From assembly GCF_016862935.1 (NCBI RefSeq), contig NZ_BONX01000048.1, positions 116,903-180,902 of the forward strand: DNA of 64,000 nt, in the 5' to 3' direction. The notes beneath the pieces were generated by a model that saw only the letters and a list, made by a program, of their open reading frames with translations, had not been told where the DNA came from and did not search any database. This DNA comes from Plantactinospora mayteni (GTDB lineage Bacteria; Actinomycetota; Actinomycetes; Mycobacteriales; Micromonosporaceae). Each line of letters begins with the position of its first letter. Position 1 is the stretch's first letter. Both the position numbers and the translations under genes were made by a program. Positions 8,027-18,039 of this stretch are shown one piece after another.

Positions 8027-10939
8027 GTGAGTGAGGTCAGGAGAGACGTGCCGAGCAACGCCAGGAGCACCCGTCTGGTCATCGTCGAGTCACCGGCGAA
8101 GGCCAAGACGATCTCGGGCTATCTCGGCCCGGGGTACGTCGTCGAGGCCAGCCTGGGTCACGTCCGTGACCTGCCGCGCAACGCCGACGACGTGCCCGCC
8201 AAATACAAGGGTGAGTCGTGGGCCCGGCTCGGCGTCGACGTCGACAACGGGTTCGCGGCCCTCTATGTCGTGTCGCCGGACCGCAGGCAGCAGATCAGCA
8301 AGCTGACCCGGCTGGCCAAGGAGGTGGACGAGGTCTTCCTCGCCACCGACGAGGACCGCGAGGGCGAGGCCATCGCCTGGCACCTGGTCGAGACGCTCAA
8401 GCCCAAGGTGCCGGTCAAGCGGATGGTCTTCCACGAGATCACCCGGCAGGCCATCCAGGCCGCGGTGGCGAACCCGCGCGAGATCGACCGCGACCTGGTC
8501 GACGCCCAGGAGGCCCGGCGGATCCTGGACCGGCTCTACGGCTACGAGGTCTCCCCGGTGCTGTGGCGGAAGGTCCGTTCCGGGCTCTCCGCCGGCCGGG
8601 TCCAGTCGGTGGCCACCCGGATCGTGGTCGAGCGCGAGCGGCAGCGGATGGCGTTCCGCAGCGCGGAGTACTGGGACATCCTGGCCACCCTCGGCGTGCG
8701 GGGCGCCGCCGACGGGCCGCGCAGCTTCTCCGCCACCCTGGTCGCGCTGAATGGCGACCGGATCGCCACCGGCAAGGACTTCGAGCCGACCACCGGCCAG
8801 GTGAAGCCGGGTGCCGGGGTGATGCACCTCGACGAGGCGGGGGCCCGTGGCCTGGCCGCCCGCCTCGACGGGCGGCCCTTCACCGTGACCCGGGTCGACG
8901 AGAAGCCCTACCGGCGCCGCCCGTACGCGCCGTTCATCACCTCGACGCTCCAGCAGGAGGCGGCCCGCAAGCTGCGCTTCTCCTCGCAGCAGACGATGCG
9001 TACCGCCCAGCGGCTGTACGAGAACGGCTACATCACCTATATGCGTACCGACTCGGTGAACCTGTCGGAGACGGCCATCGCGGCCGCCCGCCGGCAGATC
9101 GCCGAGCTGTACGGCGAGCGGAACGTGCCGCCGGAGCCCCGCCGCTACACCGGCAAGGTCAAGAACGCCCAGGAGGCGCACGAGGCGATCCGCCCCGCCG
9201 GGGACAACTTCCGCACCCCGGGTGAGCTGGCGAAGGAACTCTCCGCTGAGGAGTTCCGGCTCTACGAGCTGATCTGGCGGCGGACCATCGCCTCCCAGAT
9301 GACCGACGCGGTCGGCTCCAGCGTCTCGGTGCGGATCCGGGCGGTCTCCAGCGCGGGCGAGGAGGCGGACTTCGGCGCGACCGGTAAGACCATCACCGAG
9401 CCGGGCTTCCTGCGGGCGTACGTGGAGTCGTCCGACGACGAGAACGCCGAGGCCGAGGATGCCGAGCGGCGGCTGCCGAACCTGGTCAAGGACCAGCCGC
9501 TGACCGCCGAGGAACTCGCCGCGACCGGGCACCACACCCAACCGCCGTCCCGCTACACCGAGGCGTCGCTGGTCAAGTCACTGGAGGAGCTGGGCATCGG
9601 CCGCCCCTCCACGTACGCCTCGATCATGGCCACCATCCAGGACCGGGGGTACGTCTTCAAGCGAGGCCAGGCGCTGATCCCGTCCTTCCTGGCGTTCGCC
9701 GTGGTCGGCCTGCTGGAGCGGCACTACCCGCGACTCGTCGACTACAACTTCACCGCCGCCATGGAGAACGAGCTGGACGAGATCGCCGGTGGTGACCACG
9801 CGGCGGTGGACTTCCTGACCTCGTTCTACTTCGGCAGCGAGATGGGCGGCGACCAGTCGGTGGCCCGGTCCGGCGGGCTGAAGAAGATGGTCACCGAGAA
9901 CCTGAGCGAGATCGACGCGCGCAGCGTGAACTCGATCCCGCTGTTCCGGGACGACGAGGGGCGCGACGTCGTGGTCCGGGTCGGTCGCTACGGCCCGTAC
10001 CTGCAACGAAGCCTGCCCGGCGCGGAGCCGGCCGCCCCGGCACCCCGGGACAGCGGCGACGGCGGCCCGCCCGAGGACACGGCGGCGAGCGGCGACCGGG
10101 CGCCGATCCCGGAGGGTGTGGCGCCGGACGAGCTGACCCCGGAGAAGGTGCACGAGCTGTTCCTCGGCGGTGGCGGGGAGCGCAAACTCGGCGAGCACCC
10201 GGAGACCGGTGAGCCGATCGTGCTCAAGTCCGGCCGGTTCGGCCCGTACGTCTCCAGTGGCGAGCGCAAGTCGTCGCTGCTGCGCTCCCAGTCCCCGGAG
10301 TCGCTGACGATGACGGAGGCGCTGCGACTGCTCACCCTGCCCCGGGTGGTCGGGGTGGCTCCGGACGGTGCCGAGGTGCTGGCCGCGAACGGCCGCTACG
10401 GCCCGTACGTGAAGCGCGGCGACGAGTTCCGCTCGCTGGAGTCGGAGGAGCAGCTCTTCACGGTCACCCTGGACCAGGCGCTGGCCCTGCTGGCGGCGCC
10501 GAAGACCCGGCAGCGCCGGGCGGCGGCCCCGCCGCTGCGGGAGATGGGCGCGGATCCGCTGACCGAGAAGCCGCTGGTGATCAAGGACGGCCGGTTCGGG
10601 CCGTACGTCACCGACGGCGAGACCAACGCGTCGCTGCGGCGCGGCCAGACTCCGGAGGCGCTGACCCTGGAGGAGGCGTCGGAGATGTTGGCCGAGAAGC
10701 GGGCCAAGGGCCCGGCGCCGCGCAAGCGGGCGGCCAAGAAGGCGACCGCCAAGAAGGCGCCGGCGAAGGCCACCGACGGCGAGCCGACCGCCGCGAAGAA
10801 GACAGCGGCCAAGAAGACGGCGGCGAAGAAGACCGCCGCGAAGAAGGCGACGACCGCGAAGGCGACGACCGCGAAGAAGGCTCCGGCGAAGAAGGCCGCC
10901 CCCAGGAAGGCGGCGGCCTCCACCGAGCCGACCGAGTGA
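8027..10939 (+). CDS. topA: DNA topoisomerase I
   Basis: A 970-residue type IA topoisomerase that relaxes negative supercoils. The TOPRIM domain opens with [11 protein letters not shown] and contains the acidic motif [14 protein letters not shown]. The active-site Tyr lies in [13 protein letters not shown] near residue 338. The C-terminus has several FGPYV/YGPYV topo-C repeats in place of zinc fingers, then a Lys/Ala-rich tail ([13 protein letters not shown]), as is typical for actinobacterial TopA and proposed to aid processivity. GTG 8027 has GGGGGA 6 nt upstream; GTG 8048 is an alternative with a closer AGGAG. Transcribed alone; the converging gene ends 21 bp downstream. Confidence 0.97.
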   Translation: MSEVRRDVPSNARSTRLVIVESPAKAKTISGYLGPGYVVEASLGHVRDLPRNADDVPAKYKGESWARLGVDVDNGFAALYVVSPDRRQQISKLTRLAKEVDEVFLATDEDREGEAIAWHLVETLKPKVPVKRMVFHEITRQAIQAAVANPREIDRDLVDAQEARRILDRLYGYEVSPVLWRKVRSGLSAGRVQSVATRIVVERERQRMAFRSAEYWDILATLGVRGAADGPRSFSATLVALNGDRIATGKDFEPTTGQVKPGAGVMHLDEAGARGLAARLDGRPFTVTRVDEKPYRRRPYAPFITSTLQQEAARKLRFSSQQTMRTAQRLYENGYITYMRTDSVNLSETAIAAARRQIAELYGERNVPPEPRRYTGKVKNAQEAHEAIRPAGDNFRTPGELAKELSAEEFRLYELIWRRTIASQMTDAVGSSVSVRIRAVSSAGEEADFGATGKTITEPGFLRAYVESSDDENAEAEDAERRLPNLVKDQPLTAEELAATGHHTQPPSRYTEASLVKSLEELGIGRPSTYASIMATIQDRGYVFKRGQALIPSFLAFAVVGLLERHYPRLVDYNFTAAMENELDEIAGGDHAAVDFLTSFYFGSEMGGDQSVARSGGLKKMVTENLSEIDARSVNSIPLFRDDEGRDVVVRVGRYGPYLQRSLPGAEPAAPAPRDSGDGGPPEDTAASGDRAPIPEGVAPDELTPEKVHELFLGGGGERKLGEHPETGEPIVLKSGRFGPYVSSGERKSSLLRSQSPESLTMTEALRLLTLPRVVGVAPDGAEVLAANGRYGPYVKRGDEFRSLESEEQLFTVTLDQALALLAAPKTRQRRAAAPPLREMGADPLTEKPLVIKDGRFGPYVTDGETNASLRRGQTPEALTLEEASEMLAEKRAKGPAPRKRAAKKATAKKAPAKATDGEPTAAKKTAAKKTAAKKTAAKKATTAKATTAKKAPAKKAAPRKAAASTEPTE

Positions 10940-10960
10940 GGGGTACGCCGCCGGGCCCGC

Positions 10961-11905
10961 TCACCCTCCGGCGGGGTCGGGGTGGGGGCGGCGGAAGCCG
11001 AGGGTCTGGTGTTCGCGGCGGAAGCCGAGCGAGGCGTAGAGCGCGGCGGCGGGCAGGTTGTCCGCGGTGTAGTTGACGGTCACCGTCGTCATCCCGGCGG
11101 CCCGCATCCGGTGCGTCGCGGTTAGCATCACCGCCCGGGCCAGCCCGCGACGGTGGAAGTCCCGGTGCGTGCCGACCGGCTCGAAGTGGCCGACCCGGTT
11201 GCGCCCGTCGAGCCAGTAGACGGTGAAGGCGGCGATCCGCCCGTCCGGGGCCTCGGCGACGATCTCCCGTTCCGGGTCGTAGCCGGGCCGGGTCATCACC
11301 GCCGATCGGTACAGCTCGGCGGTCCAGTCCGCGTCGAAGGCGGAGTTGCGGGCCCGGGCGAGCTGGTCGGCGTCGGCCAGCCGGGCGGTACGCAGGACGA
11401 AGCCCTCCGGCGTGACCGGCTCGTCGACCGGGCCGGCGAGTACCCGGGCGGTGACGTCGTCCCAGGTGCGGAACCGCGCGAACCCGAGTTCGGTGAGCAG
11501 TCGGATCCGGGTGCTGTCGCAGTCGAAGACGTCGGTCAGCACGTACGGCTCGCCGGCGGTCATCGCCCGGGCGGTGGTCTGGTACGCCGTCCGGAGCATC
11601 TCGACCTCGGCGGCGGTGCCGCGCAGCGCGGGCGCGGTGAAGACGTCGAACGCGGCGCCGAAGCGCAGGTTGATCGCGAGTCCGACGATCTCGTCGCCGG
11701 ACTCCCAGAGCTGGACCAGTTCACCCACCGGCCGGCCCCGGAGGTTCTCGTAGATCCGGTGCGGCACCTCGCCGACGTGGTCGTATCCGCACCGGCCGGC
11801 CTCGGCGATCCAGCTCGCGAAGGTCTGGGCCAGGCGTGGCAGGTCGCCGTCCGAGTAGCGCCGCATTCGCGGTGGAGGGCTCGTCACCGGCCCTGTATAC
11901 GGCAT
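10961..11905 (-). CDS. GNAT-family N-acetyltransferase (two-domain)
   Basis: 314 residues. Two GNAT halves are suggested: an N-terminal degenerate one and a C-terminal one with the acetyl-CoA pyrophosphate-binding region HRRGLARAVML and the following LYASLGFRREHQTLGF. Substrate unknown. The start is uncertain: ATG 11905, GTG 11887 and ATG 11866 are in frame and none has a strong ribosome site. It lies 43 bp downstream of the lactone oxidase gene on the same strand and may be co-transcribed with it; it converges on topA. Confidence 0.8.
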   Translation of the reverse strand: MPYTGPVTSPPPRMRRYSDGDLPRLAQTFASWIAEAGRCGYDHVGEVPHRIYENLRGRPVGELVQLWESGDEIVGLAINLRFGAAFDVFTAPALRGTAAEVEMLRTAYQTTARAMTAGEPYVLTDVFDCDSTRIRLLTELGFARFRTWDDVTARVLAGPVDEPVTPEGFVLRTARLADADQLARARNSAFDADWTAELYRSAVMTRPGYDPEREIVAEAPDGRIAAFTVYWLDGRNRVGHFEPVGTHRDFHRRGLARAVMLTATHRMRAAGMTTVTVNYTADNLPAAALYASLGFRREHQTLGFRRPHPDPAGG

Positions 11906-11948
11906 CGCCCGGCCCCGGCCCGAACGATTTCCGGCCTGGTCAGGCTGG

Positions 11949-13271
11949 TCAGGCCCCGAGCACCTGCGCCGTGTAGGAGTTGGCGAAGATCCGATCCGGG
12001 TCGAGCCGGTCGCGCACGGCCAGGAAGTCGTCGAACCGGGGGTACGCGGGGCGCAGCGACTCCGCGTCCCGGTAGTGCAGCTTGCCCCAGTGTGGCCGGC
12101 CGCCCAGCTCGGTCGCGATCCGCTCGAAGGCCCGGAAGTACGGCTCGGCCGGCATCCCGACGTACTGGTGGATCGCCACGTACGCCGACTCGCGCCCGTG
12201 GCCGTGCGAGAGCCAGATGTCGTCCGGGGCGGTGAACCGGACCTCGACCGGGAAGAGCACCCGGAACGGCAGCTCGTCGATCACCCGGCGCAGCCCGGCC
12301 AGCGCCTCCGGCAGGGCGGCCCGGGGCAGGGCGTACTCCATCTCCTCGAACCGGACCCGGCGCGGCGTGCAGAAGACCCGGTCGGAGCGGGCGGTGTAGC
12401 TGCGCGCGGTGAGCGCCCGGGCGGAGACGGCGGAGATGGTCGGTACCAGGGCGGGGGCGGCCCGGCCGAGCCGGCAGGCTCCGCCGAAGACGGAGTTGGC
12501 CAGGAAGTCGTCGTCCAGCCAGCTCCGGAACCGGGGCAGCGGCCGGTCGTCGACGGGTACCCGGTTGTTGACCTTCACCTGCACCCGATCGGTGTAGGGG
12601 AACCAGTAGAACTCGAAGTGGTCGTTTCCGCCGACCAGCTCCGGCAGCCCGGCGAGTATCTCGGCGAGCGGGGCCGGGCGCTCGTCGGCACGGAGCACGA
12701 AGGCGTCCACACAGTTCAACGCCACCTCGGTGATCACACCGAGGGCACCGAGCCCGACCCGGGCCGCCGCGAAGACGTCGGGGTTCCGGTCGGCGGAGCA
12801 TTCCAGCAGCTCTCCGGTGCCGGTCACCAGGGTCAGGCCGGCGACGAAGGTGGAGAGGCAGCCGTAGCCGGCGCCGGTGCCGTGGGTACCGGTGGAGATC
12901 GCGCCGGCGATCGTCTGTGCGTCGATGTCGCCGAGATTGGCCAGCGCCAAATCGTGTCCGGCGAGCGTCTCGTTGAGCACGTGCAGGGTGACCCCAGCCG
13001 GTACGGTGATCAGCCGACGGCCGGGATCGACCCGGACCGGTTCGGCGAGCGCGGTGAGATCGACCCGCTGGTCGTCGGCCCGGGCGATCGCGGTGAACGA
13101 GTGGCCGCTGCCGACCGGCTTGATCCGCCGGCCGGCGGCTCGGGCGGCCCGGACCGTGGCGACGATCTCGTCCACGGTCGACGGTCGCAGCGCGTCGCCG
13201 CTGGCGCGCTGGTTGCCGGCCCAGTTGGACCATGAGGAGGTGACTCCGGCTGGTGTGGTACGCCCGCTCAT
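11949..13271 (-). CDS. FAD-dependent D-arabinono-1,4-lactone/alditol oxidase-like
   Basis: 440 residues from ATG 13271, which has GGGGAGG 5 nt upstream; an earlier in-frame ATG at 13310 lacks one. The N-terminal PCMH-type FAD domain contains PVGSGHSF, whose His is the usual covalent flavin attachment site, and GAISTGTHGTG. The C-terminal ALO-type domain contains HWGKLHYRDA. Family members oxidise aldonolactones or alditols with oxygen. The divergent TetR gene 195 bp away is a likely regulator. Confidence 0.88.
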   Translation of the reverse strand: MSGRTTPAGVTSSWSNWAGNQRASGDALRPSTVDEIVATVRAARAAGRRIKPVGSGHSFTAIARADDQRVDLTALAEPVRVDPGRRLITVPAGVTLHVLNETLAGHDLALANLGDIDAQTIAGAISTGTHGTGAGYGCLSTFVAGLTLVTGTGELLECSADRNPDVFAAARVGLGALGVITEVALNCVDAFVLRADERPAPLAEILAGLPELVGGNDHFEFYWFPYTDRVQVKVNNRVPVDDRPLPRFRSWLDDDFLANSVFGGACRLGRAAPALVPTISAVSARALTARSYTARSDRVFCTPRRVRFEEMEYALPRAALPEALAGLRRVIDELPFRVLFPVEVRFTAPDDIWLSHGHGRESAYVAIHQYVGMPAEPYFRAFERIATELGGRPHWGKLHYRDAESLRPAYPRFDDFLAVRDRLDPDRIFANSYTAQVLGA

Positions 13272-13342
13272 CTGACCTCCCCTGGCTCTGACCAGGTCGC
13301 CGATGGACAAACATGAATTAGACTCGCGTCAAGGTGTACCAG

Positions 13343-13376
13343 GGCGAGTAAATCAGGATCGTCACGGCGAGTAAAT
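13343..13376. promoter_or_regulatory. Direct repeat, candidate TetR operator
   Basis: Two identical GGCGAGTAAAT boxes at 13343-13353 and 13366-13376, 23 bp apart (about two helical turns), lie in the divergent promoter region of the lactone oxidase and TetR genes. The spacing and the AT-rich setting suggest a protein-binding site; this is inference. Confidence 0.45.
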
Positions 13377-13466
13377 ACCGATATCCGTTCGGCTCGTTAG
13401 TCCCGATAGCGTTCCGAAACCGTGACGCCTAGTAACCTTCACCCCGTCGAAAGGGAGTGGCGACGA

Positions 13467-14111
13467 GTGTCCACGTCAACCGCCACATCCGGTCCACTGC
13501 GCCGCGTACCGGTGCAGGGCCGCAGCGTCGCCCGGGTCCAGCGCATGCTCGACGCCTGTGCCGAGATAGTCGACGAGGTCGGCTACGAAGGGCTGACCAC
13601 GACCCTGCTCGCCGAGCGTGCCGGAGTGGCCATCGGGTCCGTGTACCAGTTCTTCCCCGACAAGCGAGCGATCGTGCAGGCACTGACCCTGCGCAACATG
13701 GAGGCGTACCTGGAGCGGCTCAGTGACCGCTTCTCCCGGGGCGACCTGACCGACTGGTGGGACGGGGTCGACGCCGCGATCGACGAGTACATCACGATGC
13801 ACCGGAGGGTGCCCGGCTTCCGTACCCTGCACTTCGGCGACGTCGTCGACGTGCACCTGCTCGACGAGGACCGGGACAACAACGGCGTCATCGCCGAACA
13901 GTTGGCCCGGGTACTGGTCGAGCAGTTCGGCACCAGCGACGCGCCCCGGCTGCGCTTCGCGCTGGAGATCGCGGTCGAAGCGGCCGACGCGCTGATCAAG
14001 CTGGCCTTCCGGCGTGATCCGGAGGGCGACGAGCAGGTGCTGACCGAGGCGACCGCGCTGATCCGGGAGTACCTGCACCGGCATGTCGACGCCGCGCCCT
14101 CGGCCGGTTAG
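13467..14111 (+). CDS. TetR-family transcriptional regulator
   Basis: 214 residues from GTG 13467, preceded by AAGGGAG; an in-frame ATG at 13422 would add an unlikely basic leader. The N-terminal HTH is clear: MLDACAEIVDEVGYEGLTT, then LLAERAGVAIGSVYQFFPDK. The C-terminal ligand-binding part is all-helical (residues ~70-214) and resembles TetR_C_17-type effector domains. It diverges from the FAD oxidase gene and probably represses it or the whole cassette. Confidence 0.9.
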   Translation: MSTSTATSGPLRRVPVQGRSVARVQRMLDACAEIVDEVGYEGLTTTLLAERAGVAIGSVYQFFPDKRAIVQALTLRNMEAYLERLSDRFSRGDLTDWWDGVDAAIDEYITMHRRVPGFRTLHFGDVVDVHLLDEDRDNNGVIAEQLARVLVEQFGTSDAPRLRFALEIAVEAADALIKLAFRRDPEGDEQVLTEATALIREYLHRHVDAAPSAG

Positions 14112-14147
14112 CGCCGCCGCCAGGAGAAACGCCCGGCCGGTGTGCGC

Positions 14148-15368
14148 TCAGAGAAACGACCGGCCCTCGCCACGATAGGTCGGCGCCGTGCCCACGACCC
14201 GGTCCGACTCCAGCAGGTGCAGCTCTCCGACATGTTCCGCCAGCTCGCCGGCCTTGGCGTGCCGGAACCAGACCCGGTCGCCGACCCGTAGCGACTCGGC
14301 GGCGGCGCCGGTCACCGGGGTCTGCACCTCCCCGGCGCCCTCGGTGCCGGTCAGCCGCAGACCCGGCGGCAGCCACGGGGTGGGCAGCCGGGTCCGGTCG
14401 GCCGGCCCGGACGCCACCCAACCACCGCCGAGCAGGGTCACCACCCGGGCGGCGGGACGGCGTACCACCGGCAGCGCGAAGAACGCCGCCGGTCGGGGCC
14501 GCCAGCTCCGGTAGGCGTCGAACAGCGTCGGCCCGTACAGGCCCGACCCGGCGGTGATCTCGGTTACCGCCGGGTCCGCCGCGGTCAGCGCGACGCTGCC
14601 GGTGCCGCCGCCGTTGACGAACTCCAGGTCGGCGTGCTCGCGTACCGCCGCGACCGCCGCCGCGCGCCGGTGCAGCAGTTCCCGGTACGACCGCCGTTGC
14701 AGCAGCCGGATGGTGGCACCGCGTACCGCCTGCCGGGGCGGTGCGTCGCCGAGTCCGGCGATCTGCGCCTCGTACGCCATCAGGCCGACCAGCCGGAAGC
14801 CCGGCCGCTGCGCGATCGCGCCGGCCAGCGTGCCGGCCTGGTCGACCGAGTGCACCGGTGAGCGGCGGGTGCCGATGTGCAGCCGGCCACCGAAGGCGTC
14901 GGCCATCGGCCGCCAGGACGCGTCCAGGTCGAGACAGGTCCGGATCTCCGCCCGGGAGCCGGGGGCGGCGACCGCGTCGACCAGGTCGAGTTGGGCGGGG
15001 TCGTCCACCATCAGACAGATCTTCGCCGCCAGTTCCGGGTCGGTGGCGAGTTGGGCCAGCGCCTGCCGGTCGGTGGTCGGGTAGCCGACCAGGGCGTCGT
15101 CGGTCACGCCACCGTGGACCAGCCAGATCGCCTCGGCCAGGGTGTACGCCAGCACGCCGCGCGAGCCGGGCCCGGCCAGCGCCCGGCCGAGCAGGGTCCG
15201 GCAGCGCAGCGACTTGCTGGCGATCCGGAGCGGCTTGCCACCGGCCTGGCCGGTCAGGGCGCTGGCGTTGGCGTCGAACGCGTCGAGGTCGACTGCGGCG
15301 AAGGGTGCTTCGAGATGCGCGGTCGCCCGGTCCAGGCGTCGGCGCAGGATGTCGCGTTCGGTGGCCAC
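14148..15368 (-). CDS. PLP-dependent amino acid deaminase/aldolase (alanine racemase fold)
   Basis: 406 residues. The N-terminal alanine-racemase-type TIM barrel has the PLP lysine in RIASKSLRC near residue 52 and the glycine-rich phosphate site VNGGGTGS. The C-terminal domain is of D-serine dehydratase/D-threonine aldolase type. Known relatives cleave D-threonine-like hydroxy amino acids or deaminate D-serine; the substrate here is unknown. It converges on the TetR gene with a 36-bp gap. Relatives are, from recall, often seen near D-arabinono-lactone oxidases, which fits this cassette. Confidence 0.85.
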   Translation of the reverse strand: MATERDILRRRLDRATAHLEAPFAAVDLDAFDANASALTGQAGGKPLRIASKSLRCRTLLGRALAGPGSRGVLAYTLAEAIWLVHGGVTDDALVGYPTTDRQALAQLATDPELAAKICLMVDDPAQLDLVDAVAAPGSRAEIRTCLDLDASWRPMADAFGGRLHIGTRRSPVHSVDQAGTLAGAIAQRPGFRLVGLMAYEAQIAGLGDAPPRQAVRGATIRLLQRRSYRELLHRRAAAVAAVREHADLEFVNGGGTGSVALTAADPAVTEITAGSGLYGPTLFDAYRSWRPRPAAFFALPVVRRPAARVVTLLGGGWVASGPADRTRLPTPWLPPGLRLTGTEGAGEVQTPVTGAAAESLRVGDRVWFRHAKAGELAEHVGELHLLESDRVVGTAPTYRGEGRSFL

Positions 15369-15480
15369 TTGAGCACGCTAACTCCCACATCGGTAATGCG
15401 AAACCGTCTCGCATATCCGGGTGTGGCGTCAGCGGTCCGTGGCGGGGTCCGACGCGGCCCGCCCGAGCGGCGGTGGCCGA

Positions 15481-15543
15481 CCGACCCGACCGACCCGACC
15501 GACCCGACCGACCCGGTCGACCCGGTCGACCCGGTCGACCCGG
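15481..15543. repeat. 9-bp tandem repeat upstream of tmk fusion
   Basis: Seven 9-bp units: three of CCGACCCGA, one transition unit CCGACCCGG, then three of TCGACCCGG. The second half forms repeated GGTCGACC palindromes. It lies in the divergent promoter region between the aldolase and tmk genes. Confidence 0.9.
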
Positions 15544-15639
15544 TCGGCCAGCCCGGGTACCAAGACCTGCGAGCAGACCCCTAGGCTCCCGGTTCGGGGG
15601 AATGTCGGGGTCGGGGCGGATCCGTACCGCGATTAGAGT

Positions 15640-18039
15640 GTGCTCGGGGGAGCCCAGCCATGGGCCGGGGCGCGGAGGGGTACGGCCATCGACGACAACG
15701 ACAGCAGCGCGGAGCGCACAGCGCAGTCGCCGCCGAACACGCCCACGCCCCCCTCCGCCACCGGGTCGGTCGACCGGACCGGCTTCCAGGCGCTCCGCTC
15801 GGTACTCCGGATCCGCCCGTTCCGCCGGCTCTGGCTGGTGCTCGGCGCCGCCTCGTTCGGTGACTGGCTCGGCCTGCTGGCCACCTCGATCTTCGCGTCC
15901 AGCCAGGTCACCGGGGACACCGCGAAGGGCCTCGCGTTCGGCGCCGTGATCGCGGTACGACTGCTCCCCGCCATGCTGCTCGGCCCGGTCGCCGGCGTAC
16001 TCGCCGACCGGTTCGACCGGCGCCTCACGATGGTCATCTGCGACCTGCTCCGGTTCGTGCTCTTCGCCTCGATCCCGCTCGCCGCGCTGCTGGACGTCGG
16101 CGGTGGCCTGGTGGTCGGCTGGGCGGCGATCGCCACCTTCCTGATCGAGGCGATCACGCTGATCTGGATCCCGGCCAAGGAGGCCGCGGTCCCGAACCTG
16201 ATCCCCCGGTCCCGGCTGGAGATGGCCAACCAGCTCACGCTGATCACCACGTACGGGCTCACCCCGGTGCTCGCCGCGGTCAGCATCGCCGTACTGGACC
16301 GGAGCATCCGGGCGGCCTCCGGCGGTCCGCCGCCCGGCTGGGCCGACCCGACCCAGTTGGCCCTCTACTTCAACTCGCTGACTCGGCTGGCCACCGCGCT
16401 GGTGGTGTTCTTCGGCATCCGGGAGATCAGCGGTCGCAGCGGTCGCCGGGAGAGCATCCAGAAGGCCGAGCAGAGCGTGCTGCGCCAGTTCGTCGACGGC
16501 TGGCGGTTCATCGGCAAGACCCCGCTGGTCCGTGGCCTGGTGCTGGGCATCTTCGGTGCCTTCGCCGGCGGCGGCGTGGTGATCGGTACGGCGAACTTCT
16601 TCACCAAGTCGCTGGCCGCCGGTGACGCGGCGTTCTACCTGCTCTTCGGCTCGATCTTCCTCGGCCTGTCGCTCGGCATCGGGCTCGGGCCGATGATCGT
16701 CCGGGAGATGTCCCGGCGGCGCTGGTTCGGCGTGAGCATCGTGCTGGCCAGCGCCTCGGTGCTGATGCTCGCCGGCTCCATCCACCTCTCGATGGCGATC
16801 CTCGGCGCGGTACTGGTCGGCGCGGGCGCCGGGATGGCCTTCCTGTCCGGTACCACGCTGCTCGGCGGGGAGATCGCCGACGAGGTACGCGGCCGGGTCT
16901 TCGCCGTGGTGCAGACCGGTACCAGGCTGGTGCTGATCCTGGCCATCTCGGTGAGCAGCCTGCTGGTCGGCGTCGGCGGTTCCCGGCAACTGCGCATCGC
17001 CGACCTGGGCATCTCGGTCTCCTCGACCCGACTGCTGCTGCTGGTCGCCGGTGCGGCCGGCATCCTCACCGGGATCAAGGCGTTCCGCCAGATGGACGAC
17101 AAGCCGGGCGTACCGGTGCTCTCCGACCTCTGGGGATCGATCCGGGGGCGTCCGCTCTTTCCGGCCGAGCCGTTCGCCTCGACCGGTGCCTTCGTGGTCT
17201 TCGAGGGCGGTGAGGGCGCCGGCAAGTCGACCCAGGTGAGCAGGCTGGCCGAGGCGCTACGCCGGCAACACCACGAGGTGGTGGTGACCCGGGAGCCGGG
17301 CGCGACCGGGATCGGTGAGCAGATCCGCGGCCTGGTGCTCGGCCGGACCACCGGCCCGGACGCGCTCGCGCCCCGGGCGGAGGCGCTGCTCTACGCCGCC
17401 GACCGGGCCCACCACGTCGCCACGGTGGTCCGCCCGGCGCTGGCCCGGGGCGCGGTGGTGGTCAGCGACCGGTACGTCGACTCGTCCCTCGCCTACCAGG
17501 GCGCCGGCCGGACCCTGCCGGTCGAGGAGGTCTCCTGGCTCTCCTCCTGGGCCACCGGCGGCCTCAAGCCCGACCTGGTGGTACTGCTCGACATCGAGCC
17601 CCGGACCGGCCTGGCCCGGGTGGACGCCCGGGGCGGCGACCCGGACCGGCTGGAGGGCGAGTCGATCGACTTCCACGACCGGGTCCGGTACGCCTTCCTC
17701 GACCTGGCCGCCGCCGACCCGAAGCGCTACCTGGTGCTCGACGCCTCCCGCCCGGCCGACGACCTGGCGGCGGCGGTGGCCGAGCGGGTCACCGGGATGC
17801 TCGCCGACCAGGACGCGACCGGCCATCCGGAGCCGGCGAACCCGCCGGACGTCTCGACCCGACCGGTGTTGTCCGAAGCCGAACTGCGGGCCGAGACGAA
17901 GCTGCACACCCGGGCGGACCTGTCGGTCGCCACCGAGGTCGCCACCGAGGCGGTCGCAGAGCCGGAGCGGCCGGGCCGGGCTGGGCAGGAGCGCGCTGGT
18001 GGCGCGGCGGGCGGGGTCGAACTCGAACGGCGCCCCTGA
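15640..18039 (+). CDS. tmk: MFS-type membrane protein fused to thymidylate kinase
   Basis: 799 residues. Residues ~45-490 form an MFS-like domain with about 10-12 hydrophobic segments (VIAVRLLPAMLLGPVAGVLADR is a typical loop region). Residues ~510-720 are a complete thymidylate kinase: P-loop FEGGEGAGKSTQ, TREPGATGIG, and DRYVDSSLAYQGAGR. A ~75-residue acidic tail follows. It phosphorylates dTMP to dTDP; the role of the membrane half is unknown. The same fusion occurs in Streptomyces. GTG 15640 is the only canonical start for this frame and has no ribosome site; GGAGG at 15674 lies 9 nt before an in-frame ATC at 15688. holB overlaps its stop by one base. Confidence 0.92.
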   Translation: MLGGAQPWAGARRGTAIDDNDSSAERTAQSPPNTPTPPSATGSVDRTGFQALRSVLRIRPFRRLWLVLGAASFGDWLGLLATSIFASSQVTGDTAKGLAFGAVIAVRLLPAMLLGPVAGVLADRFDRRLTMVICDLLRFVLFASIPLAALLDVGGGLVVGWAAIATFLIEAITLIWIPAKEAAVPNLIPRSRLEMANQLTLITTYGLTPVLAAVSIAVLDRSIRAASGGPPPGWADPTQLALYFNSLTRLATALVVFFGIREISGRSGRRESIQKAEQSVLRQFVDGWRFIGKTPLVRGLVLGIFGAFAGGGVVIGTANFFTKSLAAGDAAFYLLFGSIFLGLSLGIGLGPMIVREMSRRRWFGVSIVLASASVLMLAGSIHLSMAILGAVLVGAGAGMAFLSGTTLLGGEIADEVRGRVFAVVQTGTRLVLILAISVSSLLVGVGGSRQLRIADLGISVSSTRLLLLVAGAAGILTGIKAFRQMDDKPGVPVLSDLWGSIRGRPLFPAEPFASTGAFVVFEGGEGAGKSTQVSRLAEALRRQHHEVVVTREPGATGIGEQIRGLVLGRTTGPDALAPRAEALLYAADRAHHVATVVRPALARGAVVVSDRYVDSSLAYQGAGRTLPVEEVSWLSSWATGGLKPDLVVLLDIEPRTGLARVDARGGDPDRLEGESIDFHDRVRYAFLDLAAADPKRYLVLDASRPADDLAAAVAERVTGMLADQDATGHPEPANPPDVSTRPVLSEAELRAETKLHTRADLSVATEVATEAVAEPERPGRAGQERAGGAAGGVELERRP

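Noticed and set aside
15481..15543. CRISPR-like array
   Set aside because: 9-bp units without spacers; a simple tandem repeat. No array with regular spacers or cas genes was found in the window.
13996..16989. 997-residue minus-strand frame across aldolase and tmk
   Set aside because: It reads through two well-defined genes in other frames and shows no domain pattern.
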